From contig JAFYYG010000049.1 in NCBI GenBank assembly GCA_017557625.1, positions 1 through 36,673 on the forward strand: DNA of 36,673 bases, read 5' to 3'. This document shows, piece by piece, positions 7,446-15,415 of the stretch. Below the pieces are notes generated by a model. It did no database searches and was not told the origin of the DNA. It saw only the letters and a list, made by a program, of their open reading frames with translations. How positions within the stretch are numbered: position 1 is the stretch's first letter; each line of letters starts with the position of its first letter. The DNA is from Muribaculaceae bacterium. Lineage in GTDB: Bacteria; Bacteroidota; Bacteroidia; Bacteroidales; Muribaculaceae. Position numbers and translations under genes: made by a program.

Positions 7446-8892
7446 TTACCGAGCCGTTGCTGCCCAGCACATTGCCAAAGCGGGTGGTGATGAACTGGGT
7501 GTTCTTGCCCATCTTTTGAGCATCATAGAACAGCGACTGACAGTAAATCTCGGCAAGGCGCTTAGTGCAACCCATGATGTTACTGGGATTCACAGCCTTG
7601 TCGGTGGATACCATCACAAATTTATACACACCATATTTCAGAGCCAGATCGGCGATATTCTTGGTGCCTTCCACGTTGGTGAGCACAGCTTCGGTTGGGT
7701 TCAGCTCCATCATTGGCACATGCTTATAGGCTGCAGCATGGAACACATATTTAGGCTGGAACTCCCTAAACGCCTTCTCCATGCGGGCATGATTGTGCAC
7801 ATCGCCCATAAAGAGCACCACGTCGGCATCGGGGAAGTCTTTCTGCAACTCAAGACTCAAGTCGTGCATAGGAGTCTCAGCCTGATCCACAAGGATAATG
7901 CGGCGAGCCTTGTAAGTCGCCACCTGCCGCACTATCTCACTACCAATAGAACCGCATGCGCCAGTGATGAGCACCACCGAATCCTTGATATGGGAGCGCA
8001 CGAGTGTATTATTCAGAACGATAGGTTCACGACCAAGCAGGTCTTCAATCTGAACCTCTTTAATATAGGTTGAGATATTAGAGCCATCACGCTCATCGTC
8101 AAGCTCAAACTCCTCAACCTTGTTAATAGCAAGAAGGGCAATATTGTTCTCGATGAATGTGTCGGCAAAGCCATTACGCATCAGCTTGATAGCCGAAGAG
8201 TCAAAAATCAGGGCATGGATTCCACCGCCAACGAAGATATTAGCCACATCATCGGCATTGTATTTATACACCTTGAAGCCGTTGATCTCATCCTTGTCTT
8301 TTCCACTCTTGATGCTGAGCAGACCCACCGGCTCATACTTGCCACCAATCTCGTTCTTCAGGGCGTTGGCAAGTATCAACGAGTCGAGCGACGTGCCAAG
8401 CACGAGCACTTTGCGGCGCTTGTTCTCGGTGACAGTCATGCGGGCATACATATACTTGATTATCAAGCGCTCCACTGTAAGCATGGCAAATGCCAGCACA
8501 CCCACAAAAATCACCCCCCAATAGCTGAACAGCACATCTTGTGTGAATGCGGCATAAATGAGATTTATAAGAATTAGAATAACAGTAGAGACAAATACAA
8601 CTATAAACTCACGGTACAAATCCTCAATTACCGACAGACGAATAACACAAGTGTAACTCTTTGAGAAATATGTCACTAACCCATAAACAGCCACTATAAT
8701 GATAAAGTTTCGCACAATGCTTGAAACAGTGCGGGTAACCTGTGGGTCAAGGTTTGAAGAGACAAACACAACATAACTGCACGCCACAAGCAGCATGTCG
8801 ATAAGAAGTATAATCCATCGTGGAACTGTGTTGGTTTTTAAATTTTTAAACCATTTCAGTTCAAATAACTGTCGTATAATAGCGTCAATCAT
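6886..8892 (-). CDS. Membrane-bound UDP-sugar 4,6-dehydratase (FlaA1/WbpM/CapD type)
   Basis: Large 668-residue enzyme that dehydrates a UDP-linked hexosamine, the first step toward deoxy- or amino-sugars of capsule, LPS O-antigen or protein glycans. About four membrane segments lie in the first ~150 residues, then a CoA-binding-like domain (~170-290), then a short-chain dehydrogenase domain starting with VLITGACGSIGSE near residue 307. The catalytic set appears as Ser (VSTDKAVNP) with MxxxK (MGCTK), so Met takes the usual Tyr place as in WbpM-like enzymes. The start at 8892 is chosen because the upstream in-frame ATG at 8928 falls inside the promoter (8918-8947). The substrate cannot be told from sequence. 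Confidence 0.93.
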   Translation of the reverse strand: MIDAIIRQLFELKWFKNLKTNTVPRWIILLIDMLLVACSYVVFVSSNLDPQVTRTVSSIVRNFIIIVAVYGLVTYFSKSYTCVIRLSVIEDLYREFIVVFVSTVILILINLIYAAFTQDVLFSYWGVIFVGVLAFAMLTVERLIIKYMYARMTVTENKRRKVLVLGTSLDSLILANALKNEIGGKYEPVGLLSIKSGKDKDEINGFKVYKYNADDVANIFVGGGIHALIFDSSAIKLMRNGFADTFIENNIALLAINKVEEFELDDERDGSNISTYIKEVQIEDLLGREPIVLNNTLVRSHIKDSVVLITGACGSIGSEIVRQVATYKARRIILVDQAETPMHDLSLELQKDFPDADVVLFMGDVHNHARMEKAFREFQPKYVFHAAAYKHVPMMELNPTEAVLTNVEGTKNIADLALKYGVYKFVMVSTDKAVNPSNIMGCTKRLAEIYCQSLFYDAQKMGKNTQFITTRFGNVLGSNGSVIPLFRKQIENGGPVTVTHREIIRYFMTIPEACSLVLEAGCMGHGGEIYIFDMGQPVRIYDLATRMISLAGLRPNVDIKIEEIGLRPGEKLYEELLNDKENTIKTDNEKIMIAQVRKYDYFDVCNNIDNIIELAQSGNIHDMVKSMKQFVPEYKSMHSEYEDIDHELEEGNKGNDSYYFNPTAPVGE

Positions 8893-8917
8893 TGCACATT
8901 CTTTAGTAAAAGTGGCG

Positions 8918-8947
8918 CAAATATACAATATTTATTTAAGAAACAAA
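8918..8947 (-). promoter_or_regulatory. Bacteroidetes-type promoter for the dehydratase gene
   Basis: On the minus strand TTTG (8944-8947) and TATATTTG (8918-8925) are separated by 18 bases, matching the -33 TTTG / -7 TAnnTTTG pattern. It lies ~26 bases ahead of the chosen ATG and excludes the longer start. Confidence 0.7.
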
Positions 8948-9012
8948 CAACAATTTTATGCAAAAACATATTTTTTCTTTTATATATAATATTTTAATAA
9001 TAAATACACCTT

Positions 9013-9048
9013 AATTCAAGAAAAAACACTACCTTTGCAGCTTGAATT
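9013..9048 (+). promoter_or_regulatory. Promoter -7 box enclosed by a dyad
   Basis: TACCTTTG at 9030-9037 fits the Bacteroidetes -7 element for the lipoprotein gene at 9079; no clear -33 TTTG is seen. It is enclosed by a perfect 8-bp inverted repeat, AATTCAAG (9013-9020) and CTTGAATT (9041-9048), a plausible operator overlapping the start site. Confidence 0.5.
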
Positions 9049-9078
9049 GACTCTTATCACAAAACGATATATATTGAA

Positions 9079-10245
9079 ATGAGATTTTTCTATCACAAAA
9101 TATCTGTTTTAGTGGCAGTTATGGCACTAGCATCAATTTGCACATCATGTTTCAAGGAAGAACCCCTCAATGCTGAATGCGATATTGAGAAGGCGTGGGT
9201 ACATGTGGCAAATCCTGCCGATTTGTTCTACAACGAGAGCGACACTCTAATTAACGTTATCAGCACCGAGGACAAAATAACGTTCACCATGCGTGACGAT
9301 GCCGACGTAACGGCACTCGCTCCACTGTTCACTATTACTGAGGGTGCCACCATCAGCCCTGCCAACGGCTCTGTTCATGACTTCAGCAATGGTCCTGTGA
9401 AATATACCGTTACCTCTCAGGATGGAAAATGGAGCCGCACCTACACCGTAGAGTGCAACCGCGTGGCGCACTATGTCACTGAGGTGATGAACTTCGACTT
9501 CGAACACTTCGAACTTGACCCAACTTATCACAAATATTATATTTGGCACAACACGTTGCCTGACGGTTCGCTGGGCGATGACTGGGCAACCGGTAATCGT
9601 GGCTACTATCTTGCACAAAGCAGTGCCACTGCCGACAACTATCCTACGACAGTTTTAGAAAACGGCTATGAAGGATATGGCGTCAATTTAACAACACGAG
9701 GCACAGGACCTTTTGGCATATCAAGCAAAAAACCTATTGCAGCAGGCAATATGTTTTTAGGAAGGTTTAATGGAGACATTGCAATGTTTAAGCCTTTGAT
9801 GGCGACAGAATTTGGAATTCCTTTCACCCAAAAACCTCTTAGTCTTTCGGGGTACTACCAGTACAGCCCCAGCACGCCGTTCACCGACAAGAACTTTGTT
9901 CAGCATCCCGAGCGCATCGACGCCGGTGACATCTACTCGGTGCTTTACCTCAATCATGATGCCAACGGCAACCCAGTAGTGCTCTACGGCGACAACGTGC
10001 TCTCAAGCGAGCAGATTGTGGCGGTGGCACGAGTACAAAATGTCAATGAGACCAACGGCCAATGGGTATACTTCGACATCCCATTTGAATATAGACAAGA
10101 TATTGACTTGGAATTACTCGCCAACCGTGGCTACAACCTTACTATCGTGTTCTCATCGAGCATCGAGGGTGCCTCCTTTGAGGGAGCTATTGGCAGCACG
10201 CTAAAGGTTGACAAAGTGAGACTCACCTGCGAGACAAAAGAGTAA
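9079..10245 (+). CDS. Surface lipoprotein with PCMD domain
   Basis: A 388-residue lipoprotein (lipobox CTSC, Cys24). CFKEEP after the cleavage site resembles the K-(D/E)2 surface export signal of Bacteroidetes lipoproteins, so it is probably displayed outside. Residues ~35-125 form a beta-sandwich domain (TINVISTEDKITF..VTSQDGKWSRTYTV). Residues ~135-385 look like a putative carbohydrate metabolism domain (PCMD): NFDFE near the start, a GDDWATGNRGY segment, SLSGYYQYSP, and a final TLKVDKVRLTC. PCMD proteins are thought to bind or process glycans, but no activity is established to my knowledge. It is the first gene of the 9.1-13.9 kb locus. Confidence 0.8.
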   Translation: MRFFYHKISVLVAVMALASICTSCFKEEPLNAECDIEKAWVHVANPADLFYNESDTLINVISTEDKITFTMRDDADVTALAPLFTITEGATISPANGSVHDFSNGPVKYTVTSQDGKWSRTYTVECNRVAHYVTEVMNFDFEHFELDPTYHKYYIWHNTLPDGSLGDDWATGNRGYYLAQSSATADNYPTTVLENGYEGYGVNLTTRGTGPFGISSKKPIAAGNMFLGRFNGDIAMFKPLMATEFGIPFTQKPLSLSGYYQYSPSTPFTDKNFVQHPERIDAGDIYSVLYLNHDANGNPVVLYGDNVLSSEQIVAVARVQNVNETNGQWVYFDIPFEYRQDIDLELLANRGYNLTIVFSSSIEGASFEGAIGSTLKVDKVRLTCETKE

Positions 10246-10278
10246 ATTGTCAATTTTTCAGTAATCAGACTTCACATA

Positions 10279-11064
10279 ATGAAACGATATATAGCATCAA
10301 TATTAATCACAGTAATAGCTTCAATGAGTGCTTGGGCTATTATGCCTAACGATGGCGGATGCCAAAACCTGCAGAACTTCTTCCGCAACGTGGAAGGGTA
10401 TGGCAGACTGGGTTACTCCATTGGCGGCACGGCTCCTATGGGCATGCCCGCCGAGATAAGGAAACTCAATAAGTTTATCCTGCAACCCAATGTGGCATTT
10501 GGTGCCGACCTCATTAAACCCGCCAGTGCCCACTGGGGAGTTCTTGCCGGCATTCATTTCGAAAATAAGGCGATGCACATCGATGCTACCGTCAAGAACT
10601 ACCACATGAGATTAACCCAAGACGGACAATCACTTGAGGGTGTGTTCACTGGCAAGAACGACAGCCATGCAGTGCAGTGGACTTTCACTGTTCCCATTCA
10701 AGCCGTTTATAAGTTCAACGACAAGTGGAAAATTAAGTTTGGACCTTATTTCTCCTATATCACCAGCTGCAACTTCGACGGCTTTGCCTACGATGGCTAC
10801 TTACGCGTTGACGATCCTACTGGAGCCAAAGTGCTACTTGGCACCACCGATGAGGAGCGCGGCAACTATGACTTCAAAGACGACATCCGCAAAGTGCAAT
10901 GGGGCATGGGAGTGGGCGTTGACTACTTTTTCACTCGCAAATTTGGTGTTTATGCCGACCTCAACTGGGGCCTTAGCGGCTTCTTCAAGAGCAGCTTCAA
11001 AACCCTTGACCAGACCCTCTACCCCATCTACGCAACAATTGGCATCGCTTATAGATTTAAGTAA
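10279..11064 (+). CDS. Outer membrane beta-barrel protein (PorT/OmpA-barrel-like)
   Basis: A 261-residue protein with a signal peptide (cleavage likely after SMSAWA) and about eight alternating amphipathic strands such as WGVLAGIHFENKAMHID, WKIKFGPYFSYITS and FGVYADLNWGLSG, ending in IGIAYRFK with the terminal aromatic typical of barrel proteins. It probably sits in the outer membrane between the PCMD lipoprotein gene (33 bases upstream) and the calycin-like genes. Cargo, if any, is unknown. Confidence 0.8.
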   Translation: MKRYIASILITVIASMSAWAIMPNDGGCQNLQNFFRNVEGYGRLGYSIGGTAPMGMPAEIRKLNKFILQPNVAFGADLIKPASAHWGVLAGIHFENKAMHIDATVKNYHMRLTQDGQSLEGVFTGKNDSHAVQWTFTVPIQAVYKFNDKWKIKFGPYFSYITSCNFDGFAYDGYLRVDDPTGAKVLLGTTDEERGNYDFKDDIRKVQWGMGVGVDYFFTRKFGVYADLNWGLSGFFKSSFKTLDQTLYPIYATIGIAYRFK

Positions 11065-11082
11065 TGCAAAATTCACAATGCA
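11062..11082 (+). repeat. Heptad words starting at the stop codon
   Basis: The stop codon TAA of the barrel gene starts a short 7-bp pattern: TAATGCA, AAATTCA, CAATGCA. The words match those after the gene ending at 30058. Confidence 0.55.
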
Positions 11083-11132
11083 ACAATTATAGAAAACATA
11101 ACTTATCAAATAACAATTTAAACGTTTAAATC

Positions 11133-11678
11133 ATGAAGAAAATTTTCACTTTTATCGCAGCTGCAGCTCTTGCTATGACTGCATTTGCTACCGACTATGC
11201 CGGTAAAATCACCGTGTCTGTCAATGGCGAGGGTGGAACTCAAGAGACCACCATCAACATTGACCAAAATGAAGATGGCACCTACTGTCTGAGCATCAAC
11301 AATTTTACTCTCGACAATGACGGCAGCCCAATGGGCGTGGGCAACATTGTGCTTGACAACATGAAGGGCTACACCATCAATGGCGTGACTACCATTGTTG
11401 CTGACCAAAGCATCACCGTCACCGAGGGCGACGACCCCAACATACCTTTCTGGTTAGGCCCTATGCTAGGTGAGGTTCCCATCATCATGGCAGCACAATT
11501 CGACGGCACTGACGCTAAGGCCGACATCGACATTGACATGAGAGAAATCATGGATCAGTTCATCAACGTGAAGTTTGCCACCCCAGGCATCGAAGGTGTC
11601 TATGGCGACGTGAATGGCGACGGCGAAGTGACTGCTGCTGATGTGACAAGTGTTTACAATGTCATTTTAGGACAATAA
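11133..11678 (+). CDS. Secreted calycin-like protein with C-terminal dockerin repeat
   Basis: A 181-residue protein with a signal peptide (cleavage near FATDYAG). Residues ~20-150 form a calycin-like barrel (DYAGKITVSVNGEG, YCLSINNFTL, VGNIVLDNM, WLGPMLGEVPI). The C-terminus GDVNGDGEVTAADVTSVYNV is a single calcium-binding dockerin-type loop-helix. The barrel domain is a clear paralogue of the N-terminal domain of the next gene product (GPMLG.VPI and INVKFA are shared), so the two arose by duplication. The ligand is unknown; calycin folds usually bind small hydrophobic molecules. Confidence 0.8.
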   Translation: MKKIFTFIAAAALAMTAFATDYAGKITVSVNGEGGTQETTINIDQNEDGTYCLSINNFTLDNDGSPMGVGNIVLDNMKGYTINGVTTIVADQSITVTEGDDPNIPFWLGPMLGEVPIIMAAQFDGTDAKADIDIDMREIMDQFINVKFATPGIEGVYGDVNGDGEVTAADVTSVYNVILGQ

Positions 11679-11682
11679 AAAC

Positions 11683-11738
11683 TAAGTGTTAAATGCTAAG
11701 TGTCAAGCACATTCTTGCTTGACACTTAACTCTTAAAA
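11683..11738 (+). terminator. Heptad tract folding into a 13-bp hairpin
   Basis: Positions 11697-11709 are exactly complementary to 11716-11728 (loop CATTCT). The left side is made of 7-bp words (TAAGTGT, TAAATGC, TAAGTGT, CAAGCAC) and the right side of CTTGACA, CTTAACT, CTTAAAA. It can act as a terminator or mRNA 3' end between the two calycin genes, though there is no long T-run. Confidence 0.65.
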
Positions 11739-11774
11739 ATATTGATTTCAATAGGTATTATTACAAACAAAAAC

Positions 11775-13877
11775 ATGAAAAAACTATTCTCTACAATGCT
11801 CGCTGCAGTGACTGCACTGGCAGCATTGGCAACCGACTATACCGGCACACTCACCGTGACGGTAAATGGCGAAAGCACAAACTCTGAATCTACTATCAGC
11901 GTTGTTCAAAACGGAAATGACTACACCTTGAGCATCAACAACTTTGAGCTTGAAGGACTGCCCATCGGCAACATTGTGGTAACAGCTCCTGGCTCTACCA
12001 GCAACGGCTTGACAAGCATCGTCACCAGCCAAGACATCACCATCACCGCTGGCGACGAGGGTGACGAATGGATTGGGCCCATGCTCGGTGTTGTTCCCAT
12101 CAACATGGTGCTGGCTTTCAACGACTATGCCATGACCTCCAACATCGACATCTATATGGCAGAGCTTGAACAGACCATCAACGTGAAATTTGCGCAAGAC
12201 GGAGAGCTCACTGGCTACCAAATCAAGAACAGCGGCTTCGAGTATTTTAAGGACAACGGCGAACCCTATGCTTGGCATGGTTTCAAAAGTGCATCAGGCA
12301 CTTTGGCAAGTAGTGCAAAAGGAACTTTGGCTTCAAGCCCAGATGTGCGCAGTGGAGCAACAGGCACCAGCGCTGTCATCACGTCGGGAAGCACTTGGGG
12401 CATTGTGAACAACGGAACCATGACTACTGGTCAATTAAATGCTGGCAACATTAGCGCAACTAATACTGCCAACCACAGCCACATGGACATGAGTTCTACA
12501 GCTACTGACCAACATGGTGACCCATTCTATACCGTGATGCACGGTCGTCCCGATGCCATCAAGTTCTGGCTGAAATTCACACAAGGTACTGCACAAAACA
12601 CATACAAATATGCCACTATGAGCGCCATCATCACCGATGGCACCTACTATCAAGACCCTGAGGACAAGAATTACACAAACAAACTAGCTTCTGCCAAGAA
12701 CAACACAATTGAAACATGCAGCTGGAGTGAGTTCACTGTGCCTTTCAACTATATAGATGAAAACATCAATGGCCAGGCACTTCTTGTGACCTTCTCGACC
12801 AACGCCACCCCAGGCAAAGGCAGCAGTGGCGACCAGGTTTTTGTTGACGACATCGCGTTGGTTTACAATGCCGCCATCACTGGCATCACTATCAAGGGTC
12901 AAGCTCTGGCTGGCTTCTCGCAAGATGTGTATGAGTACAACTTCGACATCACCGAAGGTGAGACTTTCGCCGACAGCGACATAGCCGCCACCTACGTGAG
13001 CAGTCATGCCTACCTCGTAAAGAAAGTGGTTGAGACCAGCGACGGCTACAAGCTCTTCGTGGCTGTAATCAGCAATGACCTCAACACTTTAAAGGTTTAC
13101 ACCATCAATTACATCAACCCAGGCACCCCACTCGCCACAATCTTGAGCGAAGGCATCGACGAGAAGGAATATATTGTTGCCGATGAACTGGCTATTGCCG
13201 AAGATTTTGAAATCATTGATGGTGACTCGAAGATTGTGGGCGCCACCGATGGCAACGGCAACTATATCACGCTGATTGTACCCACCGACTTCAACGCGAC
13301 ATCAATCGCCGCCAAGGGGCTCAAAGGTTACTACACTATAGAGAACGGCAATCCAGCCATCTCTGCTACCAGCGACATCAATACTGGCAATGATGGCGTC
13401 TCCTATGAGATTGAAACCGTTAATCTGAGTAGGATTGACCAAAACGGCTTCAACGTTGCCCCATCTCAGATTATCTACCTGCAAGGCTATGGCGACGCTG
13501 ACGGCAAGCTGCGCAGCTACCGCAATGCCCCACAAGGCACCAGCATCGTGCTTAATAACTTGAGCAACATCACTATCCAGCCTGGCTATCTCTACAAGAT
13601 GTATGGTATGATGACCCTCAACGAGGCTTGGGAGACTGCAGCACAAGGCGTTATGCCAAAGGTTGCACCAACCGACCCACGCTGGTTTGACAACTACACA
13701 TTTGTGGCGACAAGTGGCGAGGAGACCGTTGTCACTGCCATCGATGACATCAACACTGGCAACAGACAGATTGAAGGCATCTACAACGCCCAAGGACAGC
13801 GCGTGAGCGACACCGCCACCGGCATACTCATCATCCGCTATACCGACGGCACCGCCACAAAAGTCATCAGGCGCTGA
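11775..13877 (+). CDS. Large secreted calycin-like plus PCMD protein
   Basis: About 700 residues. The ATG at 11775 gives a clean signal peptide (MKKLFSTMLAAVTALAALA); the earlier ATG at 11742 would add an unlikely leader. Residues ~20-140 are a calycin-like barrel paralogous to the previous gene product. Residues ~145-375 resemble a PCMD domain (NSGFEYFKDNGEPYAWHGF, then IKFWLKFTQ and QVFVDDIALVYN). Beta-rich segments follow. The C-terminus IEGIYNAQGQRVS..GILIIRY is the short YNxQGQRV sorting-like tail common in Prevotella and Muribaculaceae secreted proteins. It combines the domain types of the other genes of the locus in one chain. Confidence 0.8.
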   Translation: MKKLFSTMLAAVTALAALATDYTGTLTVTVNGESTNSESTISVVQNGNDYTLSINNFELEGLPIGNIVVTAPGSTSNGLTSIVTSQDITITAGDEGDEWIGPMLGVVPINMVLAFNDYAMTSNIDIYMAELEQTINVKFAQDGELTGYQIKNSGFEYFKDNGEPYAWHGFKSASGTLASSAKGTLASSPDVRSGATGTSAVITSGSTWGIVNNGTMTTGQLNAGNISATNTANHSHMDMSSTATDQHGDPFYTVMHGRPDAIKFWLKFTQGTAQNTYKYATMSAIITDGTYYQDPEDKNYTNKLASAKNNTIETCSWSEFTVPFNYIDENINGQALLVTFSTNATPGKGSSGDQVFVDDIALVYNAAITGITIKGQALAGFSQDVYEYNFDITEGETFADSDIAATYVSSHAYLVKKVVETSDGYKLFVAVISNDLNTLKVYTINYINPGTPLATILSEGIDEKEYIVADELAIAEDFEIIDGDSKIVGATDGNGNYITLIVPTDFNATSIAAKGLKGYYTIENGNPAISATSDINTGNDGVSYEIETVNLSRIDQNGFNVAPSQIIYLQGYGDADGKLRSYRNAPQGTSIVLNNLSNITIQPGYLYKMYGMMTLNEAWETAAQGVMPKVAPTDPRWFDNYTFVATSGEETVVTAIDDINTGNRQIEGIYNAQGQRVSDTATGILIIRYTDGTATKVIRR

Positions 13878-13884
13878 TTTATTT

Positions 13885-13916
13885 AGCACACTAATTAAAC
13901 GAATTTAAACTAATTT
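13885..13916. repeat. Left arm of a 32-bp perfect inverted repeat
   Basis: Exact reverse complement of 15371-15402. It lies just after the stop of the calycin-PCMD gene and directly before the shared terminator. Confidence 0.95.
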
Positions 13917-13947
13917 AAAAGAGTCACTTCTCAGGTGACTCTTTTTT
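13917..13947. terminator. Bidirectional rho-independent terminator
   Basis: GAGTCAC (13921-13927) pairs with GTGACTC (13935-13941), with an A-run on the left and six T on the right. It serves the plus-strand gene ending at 13877 and the minus-strand gene ending at 13951. Confidence 0.9.
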
Positions 13948-13950
13948 GCA

Positions 13951-14328
13951 TTAATCTATGTATGGAACTCGGTGAGGTCTAATTGATTGTTCTTTGAAAT
14001 TATAAATCAACCCAAGTTGTAACCCAGTAGCTTTAAGGTAATTGATTACTTGAGCACGATGTTCTGGAAGAACCTCTTTTACTGATTTCAGTTCAACAAT
14101 TATCTTGTCGTAGCAAACGAAGTCGGCCTTATAAAACTTTTTAAGTTCTTCACCTTTATAAAATATGTGTAGTATCTTTTCACGCTCATAAGGAATACCG
14201 CGTTTTTTGAATTCTATTTCAAGAGCTTCTTGGTATACTTCTTCTAAAAAACCTGTGCCAAGATTGCTATGCACTTCCATAACAGCCCCTGTTATCTCAA
14301 AGCATTCTTGTTTGTAAATGAGTTCCAT
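13951..14328 (-). CDS. GxxExxY protein
   Basis: A 125-residue protein with the family signature (GTGFLEEVYQEALEIEF) near residues 22-38 and the downstream core KADFVCYDKIIVELKSV. The ADxx...ExK arrangement resembles PD-(D/E)xK nuclease folds, but the family has no established function that I know of. It is the last gene of a minus-strand group and lies 42 bases after the dehydrogenase; a degenerate copy of the inverted-repeat sequence sits just ahead of its start. Confidence 0.9.
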   Translation of the reverse strand: MELIYKQECFEITGAVMEVHSNLGTGFLEEVYQEALEIEFKKRGIPYEREKILHIFYKGEELKKFYKADFVCYDKIIVELKSVKEVLPEHRAQVINYLKATGLQLGLIYNFKEQSIRPHRVPYID

Positions 14329-14332
14329 AACA

Positions 14333-14368
14333 AAAATTAGTTTTAATTCGTGTGCTAAAACTAATAAG
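14333..14368 (-). repeat. Degenerate third copy of the 32-bp repeat
   Basis: The plus-strand run AAAATTAGTTTTAATTCG then TGTGCTAAAAC resembles the right arm at 15371-15402 with an internal deletion. Both copies are followed by GGATTAGTG, which contains the stop of the gene upstream on the minus strand. Confidence 0.65.
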
Positions 14369-14370
14369 GA

Positions 14371-15342
14371 TTAGTGTGTTTGCGGGTTGTTCACTACATT
14401 TGTGGGATGACCTTCCATGAAAGAGCGCACATTGTTTACAACAACGTCCATTAGGCGCTGGCGAGCTTCGGGACTTGTCCATCCGATGTGCGGTGTGAAA
14501 TAACAATTGTCAAGGGCGAGCAGCGGGTTGTCGGGTGCTGGAGGCTCCTGACACAGCACATCAACTGCTGCAGCTGCTATCACCCCGTTCTTCAATGCCG
14601 CTGCGAGATCTTCTTCCACGATCAGCGGTCCACGGCTGGTGTTGATAATCATACCTGTGGGCTTCATCATTTCTAATCGACGTGAGTTGACAATGCCACG
14701 TGTATCAGCTGTCAATGGGCAATGCAGACTCACCACATCGCATTGACGGAACAAATCGTCGAGCGTCTCTACACGAGTAATATAAGCGGGTAACATCTCT
14801 TGCGATTTACTGGTGAAAGCGAGTACCTTCATGCCCATTGCTGCCGTGATGCGTGCCACCGTGCCGCCAATGTTTCCAAGCCCCACGATTCCAATCGTTT
14901 TGCCATCGAGTTCAATGAACGGAGCGCTGCAATAGGTGTAGTCGATGCTTCGGCTCCACACTCCGGCGCGAGCCTCAAGTGTATAATGCTCGGCATGGGT
15001 TGTCATGTTAAGTAGGTGAGCTACCGCCACTTGCGCCACCGACGCGGTGCTGTAGGCAGGCACGTTGGTAACAATAATGCCGCGCTCGTTGGCGGCATCT
15101 ATATCCACAATGTTGAAACCTGTGGCAATCACACCTATACATTTAAGGTTGGGCAAAGCCTCGATAAGTTTGCGGTCAAAGACCACTTTATTGGTCAGCA
15201 ACACGTCGGCAGGCAAAGCGCGTTCTAATATTTCCTCGGGCTTGCTGCGTGGATAAACAGTCACATCGCCCAATCTCTCTAATGGTTCCCACGACAAATC
15301 GCCAGGATTTCCCACATATCCGTCAAGAACTACAATTTTCAT
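14371..15342 (-). CDS. D-2-hydroxyacid dehydrogenase (hydroxypyruvate reductase-like)
   Basis: A 323-residue D-isomer-specific dehydrogenase that interconverts 2-oxo and D-2-hydroxy acids such as hydroxypyruvate/glycerate. The nucleotide motif GLGNIGG is near residue 150 and the catalytic Arg (NTSRGPL), Glu (LCQEPP) and His (TPHIGWTS) are all present. After the second Rossmann strand (VLAFTSKSQ) the usual acidic residue that selects NAD is missing, so NADP use is possible. It lies between two copies of the 14.3/15.4-kb repeat. The exact substrate cannot be assigned. Confidence 0.88.
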   Translation of the reverse strand: MKIVVLDGYVGNPGDLSWEPLERLGDVTVYPRSKPEEILERALPADVLLTNKVVFDRKLIEALPNLKCIGVIATGFNIVDIDAANERGIIVTNVPAYSTASVAQVAVAHLLNMTTHAEHYTLEARAGVWSRSIDYTYCSAPFIELDGKTIGIVGLGNIGGTVARITAAMGMKVLAFTSKSQEMLPAYITRVETLDDLFRQCDVVSLHCPLTADTRGIVNSRRLEMMKPTGMIINTSRGPLIVEEDLAAALKNGVIAAAAVDVLCQEPPAPDNPLLALDNCYFTPHIGWTSPEARQRLMDVVVNNVRSFMEGHPTNVVNNPQTH

Positions 15343-15370
15343 GATTGCTTTTATGATAATGGATTCTAAA

Positions 15371-15402
15371 AAATTAGTTTAAATTCGTTTAATTAGTGTG
15401 CT
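15371..15402. repeat. Right arm of a 32-bp perfect inverted repeat
   Basis: Exact reverse complement of 13885-13916, lying between the glycosyltransferase stop and the dehydrogenase start on the minus strand. Confidence 0.95.
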
Positions 15403-15415
15403 TTAAAAAAGAGGA

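Noticed and set aside
13748-13877. C-terminus of the calycin-PCMD protein as a true type IX secretion domain
   Set aside because: The YNxQGQRV tail is short and lacks the full beta-sandwich of type IX signals; no secretion gene is present to support it.
14333-14372. Degenerate repeat copy as a promoter of the GxxExxY gene
   Set aside because: No TAnnTTTG box on the minus strand is seen in it, and the gene is close enough to be read from the upstream dehydrogenase.
13885-15402. Segment between the 32-bp inverted repeats as an insertion sequence
   Set aside because: It contains no transposase and no obvious target-site duplication, so it is reported only as a repeat-bounded unit.
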